Shown here in pieces: positions 7,571-9,745 of a stretch of 9,745 nt of DNA. A model generated the notes under the pieces. That model saw nothing but the letters and a program-made list of their open reading frames with translations. It was not told the origin of the DNA and ran no database searches. The DNA lies in contig JAFGIT010000080.1 in the NCBI GenBank assembly GCA_016929465.1, positions 1 to 9,745 of the forward strand, in the 5' to 3' direction. Numbering within the stretch: position 1 is the first letter of the stretch; each line of letters starts with the position of its first letter. Source of the stretch: Candidatus Coatesiibacteriota bacterium (GTDB lineage: Bacteria; B130-G9). The position numbers were made by a program, and so were the translations under genes.

Positions 7571-8164
7571 TTGATTAGATCAGCCCGAGTTTCTCGGCTT
7601 TCGTTCTACCTGATACTGGTGGTCGCCTGTGGGAGTACTGGCCTTGCTGATGCACTTGTTGAAGATGAGGATACCGAGGGCGTGGTCGAGCAATTCGGAC
7701 TCGGCGGCATGTTCGTCAACACCTACAAGCCCAATAACGATATCCAGGCGATTCAAATGACGGCCTTTGCCCAGGTCCGGCCGGACAGGATATGGCCGGA
7801 ATTCCCCCTGAAACCACTTCGCTTCAAGGTGGGCTGTCGCGCAGGAATAACCGTTCACCCCAACAGGAGGGCGCTGGTCTCCGGGGGCCTTATTCTGCTT
7901 TATTATCTCGGTGACTTCGGTCCCTGCCATGTTCGCCCATACGTGGAGGGCGGCTGCCATGTCATCTATACTGATTTCCAGGTTGATGACCAGGGCTTGA
8001 GGGTCAACTTCAATCCTCAACTGGCCCTCGGAGTCCAATTCGACGTGGCTTCGGAGCAATCCTATTTCATAACGTTCGGGCTTCACCATATCTCGAATGC
8101 GAGAATGGATACCGATAACGCCGGAATCAACTCAATGGCGATATCGATTGGACGGCTATTCTAG
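7571..8164 (+). CDS. PagL-like (acyloxyacyl hydrolase / lipid A 3-O-deacylase family) exported protein
   Basis: A 197-residue exported protein, probably an outer-membrane beta-barrel. The C-terminal stretch HHISNARMDTDNAGINS (172-188) followed by alternating hydrophobics and a terminal Phe matches the PagL active-site region, where His and Ser of an H-x-S-N motif are catalytic (here His173 and Ser175). By an alignment made from memory, the third PagL residue, Glu140, falls on Asn187; if so, deacylase activity is uncertain. The N-terminus has Arg residues, a hydrophobic core (10-19) and a possible signal peptidase I site after ADA (26-28). VVAC (17-20) also fits a lipobox, so a lipoprotein is not excluded. 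The start is TTG at 7571 after GGGGG 7 bases upstream; the first in-frame ATG would delete the signal sequence and in-frame TGA at 7532 blocks longer forms. It converges on the esterase gene with 38 bases between stops. Confidence 0.7.
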   Translation: MIRSARVSRLSFYLILVVACGSTGLADALVEDEDTEGVVEQFGLGGMFVNTYKPNNDIQAIQMTAFAQVRPDRIWPEFPLKPLRFKVGCRAGITVHPNRRALVSGGLILLYYLGDFGPCHVRPYVEGGCHVIYTDFQVDDQGLRVNFNPQLALGVQFDVASEQSYFITFGLHHISNARMDTDNAGINSMAISIGRLF

Positions 8165-8202
8165 AGCGCTCGTCACCCCCCGGTCAGGGCCGTGCTCGCT
8201 TA

Positions 8203-9489
8203 TCAATTCGCACTGCCGCTCAAGGTGTGAAGGCCGAAGAAGCTCCATATCTCGTCGCATGCCGAGATGTCCTGATTCCCACCCATTGAGATCGAAGGCT
8301 CTTCGCTCGGCGGAGCAGGCCACCCGTGGCTCCCACCCTCGATCCTATAGAACCACACTCGCGATCCTTCAAGGCCATTGTTATACCTGTAAATTCTGAC
8401 GGTGCTATTATCATCCGGCACCGTATCCGGAATATCGGTTATCGAGGGCTCCGCATCGGTATCCAGGAAACCACGCCAGAAATCGACCGTATCATCCGCG
8501 GACATAACGTAGCTCGACCCATAGAACGGGACAATATCATCAGCAGTACCGGCGATATAGAGAATGCCAAGTGGGTTGACCGGATCCGAGCATTCGCTAT
8601 CGACGGGCGATGGGCCTGCGCAACTGGCCACTGCCGCGATCCTATCCGACAGCTCCGTCGCCAGACGGAGGCTCATCATTCCGCCGTTGGAGTGACCCGC
8701 CGAATAGACTCGCTCTGCGTCGATGGAAAAAGCTGACGAGAATTCATCGATCAGCGTGCTGATGAATTGCACGTCGTCCGGCATGATCCGTCCGGCATCC
8801 TGGTAGCAATTATTCCACCGGGCATTGATCCCTTCCGGATATATGACTATCACCTTGTCTCGATCAGCCAGCTCATTAAACCGGCCCTGAGTCAATCTGA
8901 TTGCCATCTCTGCATCGCAACCGGCACCATGGAGCATAAAGACGAGAGGCACCGGAGTGGATGGGAGACCTTTTGGCACATAGAACATGAGACGGCGCTC
9001 GAGCCCATCGCAGAGGATTGTGCCGATTTGCGGAACTGCAGGCGCCTCGACGGTGAATGGGGCAAAATTGATCTCGCACATTAATTCGAGCGTCCCCGGC
9101 GAAGTGAGGGCCGCCGCAAGCAAATAATCTCCCGGAGCAACCGTGGGAAACCTGATGTCGCCGACCTGGTGGCTTCCGATCTCAGTCTCCGGGATATGAA
9201 GGCCGCTGGGCAAAAATATATTCGAGAACGTCGGCCTAAAATCGGCGTTCCAGTCCGGCGCCTCCAGAATGAGGCCGTCCGGAGTTATCAGCGCAACATG
9301 GACATCCACGCTGACATCCTCGCCTTTATTCTCACACGAGCCATACATGGTGAGAGTATCTCGTCCGACTACATAGACTTCCCTATCGGGAAATACACGG
9401 ATGCTCAGCTCCTGCGCAAGAGCAACCTGAACAGATAGTAGAACTGCTAATATTAATAGATGCGAAGGCGCCGCCACATTCTTGCGCAT
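8203..9489 (-). CDS. Secreted LpqC/polyhydroxybutyrate-depolymerase-type esterase with N-terminal beta-sandwich-like domain
   Basis: A secreted alpha/beta-hydrolase of 428 aa. The signal peptide is classical: MRKN, a hydrophobic stretch (11-24), and cleavage predicted after ALA (23-25), leaving a mature N-terminal Gln. Residues about 26-155 form a beta-rich, probably Ig-like domain unrelated to catalysis, with a C-terminal FPTVAPGDYLLAAAL stretch. The hydrolase follows: LVFMLHGAGCD (oxyanion-hole HG), the nucleophile elbow GHSNGG with Ser267, acid Asp317 in GTADDIVPF, and His388 in GGSHGWP. This pattern is shared by LpqC, extracellular PHB depolymerases, and feruloyl/acetylxylan esterases, so the ester cleaved (polyester or plant cell-wall ester) cannot be named. 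The start is ATG 9489, with GGAGGA 7 bases upstream, preferred over the TTG at 9495. It is monocistronic in the window, with its own promoter. Confidence 0.87.
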   Translation of the reverse strand: MRKNVAAPSHLLILAVLLSVQVALAQELSIRVFPDREVYVVGRDTLTMYGSCENKGEDVSVDVHVALITPDGLILEAPDWNADFRPTFSNIFLPSGLHIPETEIGSHQVGDIRFPTVAPGDYLLAAALTSPGTLELMCEINFAPFTVEAPAVPQIGTILCDGLERRLMFYVPKGLPSTPVPLVFMLHGAGCDAEMAIRLTQGRFNELADRDKVIVIYPEGINARWNNCYQDAGRIMPDDVQFISTLIDEFSSAFSIDAERVYSAGHSNGGMMSLRLATELSDRIAAVASCAGPSPVDSECSDPVNPLGILYIAGTADDIVPFYGSSYVMSADDTVDFWRGFLDTDAEPSITDIPDTVPDDNSTVRIYRYNNGLEGSRVWFYRIEGGSHGWPAPPSEEPSISMGGNQDISACDEIWSFFGLHTLSGSAN

Positions 9490-9496
9490 GACCAAT

Positions 9497-9502
9497 TCCT
9501 CC
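9497..9502 (-). promoter_or_regulatory. Ribosome binding site of the esterase gene
   Basis: Minus-strand GGAGGA with 7-base spacing to ATG 9489. The alternative TTG at 9495 would sit 1 base from it, too close to be used. Confidence 0.75.
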
Positions 9503-9540
9503 GAGAATCTCGTCGTCCTGACACATATTTACCGAGACAG

Positions 9541-9568
9541 ATGATATCAGATCGCACGACCGCGTCAA
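9541..9568 (-). promoter_or_regulatory. Sigma70-like promoter of the esterase gene
   Basis: On the minus strand, TTGACG (9568-9563) and TATCAT (9546-9541) are separated by 16 bases. Each differs from the consensus hexamer at one position. The predicted start near 9534 gives a leader of about 45 bases containing the Shine-Dalgarno site. Confidence 0.6.
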
Positions 9569-9711
9569 AGCACGTCCTCTCTCCAAAATCGAACGTATCC
9601 TCTCCCGCTCGAGGACATCTCAGCTGCCCCTGTAATCTGCGGGACCGGGTAAAATATGAGGCTGCTCCTAAGAATCTGTGCAATGAAGAAGTCAGTTGAT
9701 GTGATGTAGAT

Positions 9712-9730
9712 GCACGTGCTAACACGTGTT
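9712..9730. repeat. Two CACGTG palindromes one helical turn apart
   Basis: GCACGTGC (9712-9719) and AACACGTGTT (9721-9730) are both perfect palindromes with a shared CACGTG core, spaced exactly 10 bases core to core. They lie about 145 bases above the esterase promoter and near the window edge, so they may serve a gene beyond it. This is a candidate cooperative binding site with no known regulator. The rest of 9569-9745 shows no convincing gene or RNA. Confidence 0.35.
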
Positions 9731-9745
9731 CTCAGCGGAAATAAG

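Noticed and set aside
8165-8202. Bidirectional terminator between the convergent PagL-like and esterase genes
   Set aside because: The 38-base gap is C/G-rich and allows only short interrupted pairing with no T-run, so no terminator is claimed.
9453-9725. Open frames on both strands over the esterase upstream region
   Set aside because: They overlap the esterase start, its Shine-Dalgarno site and promoter, and their compositions look random.
1-9745. CRISPR array, insertion sequence or phage remnant
   Set aside because: No regularly spaced direct repeats, transposase motifs or terminal repeats were seen, and gene content and composition look chromosomal throughout.

Overview
The window looks like chromosome from a Gram-negative bacterium, probably of an uncultured or poorly sampled lineage. 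The Gram-negative call rests on a PagL-like (lipid A deacylase family) outer-membrane protein and a secreted esterase with a classical signal peptide. The phylum cannot be fixed from this sequence. Base composition and codon use look uniform by eye, and I found no mobile element, tRNA, rRNA or CRISPR array.

Layout, left to right. (1) 143-3688, plus strand: a very large RecQ-family DNA helicase of 1181 aa. After the helicase core and zinc cluster it carries three diverged copies of an RQC-type winged-helix domain and ends in HEAT-like repeats. A strong sigma70-like promoter lies so close to the only possible start codon that the mRNA is probably leaderless. (2) 7341 down to 3807, minus strand: a tightly packed three-gene unit made of selB (selenocysteine-specific elongation factor), a KDPG-aldolase family gene and a KDG-kinase-like pfkB gene. 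The junctions are a 1-base stop/start overlap and a 2-base gap, each with a Shine-Dalgarno sequence inside the previous gene. (3) 7342-7570: a divergent intergenic region with a perfect 18-bp palindrome, a candidate operator. (4) 7571-8164, plus strand: a PagL-like exported protein starting at TTG. (5) 9489 down to 8203, minus strand: a secreted esterase of the LpqC/polyhydroxybutyrate-depolymerase type with an extra N-terminal beta-type domain and a good promoter at 9541-9568.

How the genes fit together. The kinase and aldolase together would convert 2-keto-3-deoxygluconate to 2-keto-3-deoxy-6-phosphogluconate and then to pyruvate and glyceraldehyde-3-phosphate, the lower branch of uronate/pectin/alginate or modified Entner-Doudoroff catabolism. 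No dehydratase or transporter is in view. SelB has no obvious biochemical link to this pathway; its place at the head of the unit is one of the odd features. It implies that the genome uses selenocysteine, with selA, selC and selD elsewhere.

The least ordinary items are the RecQ with triplicated RQC modules plus HEAT tail, the apparent leaderless start of that gene, the selB-aldolase-kinase unit, and the palindrome ahead of selB. I see no convincing multi-gene defence or other wholly new system.
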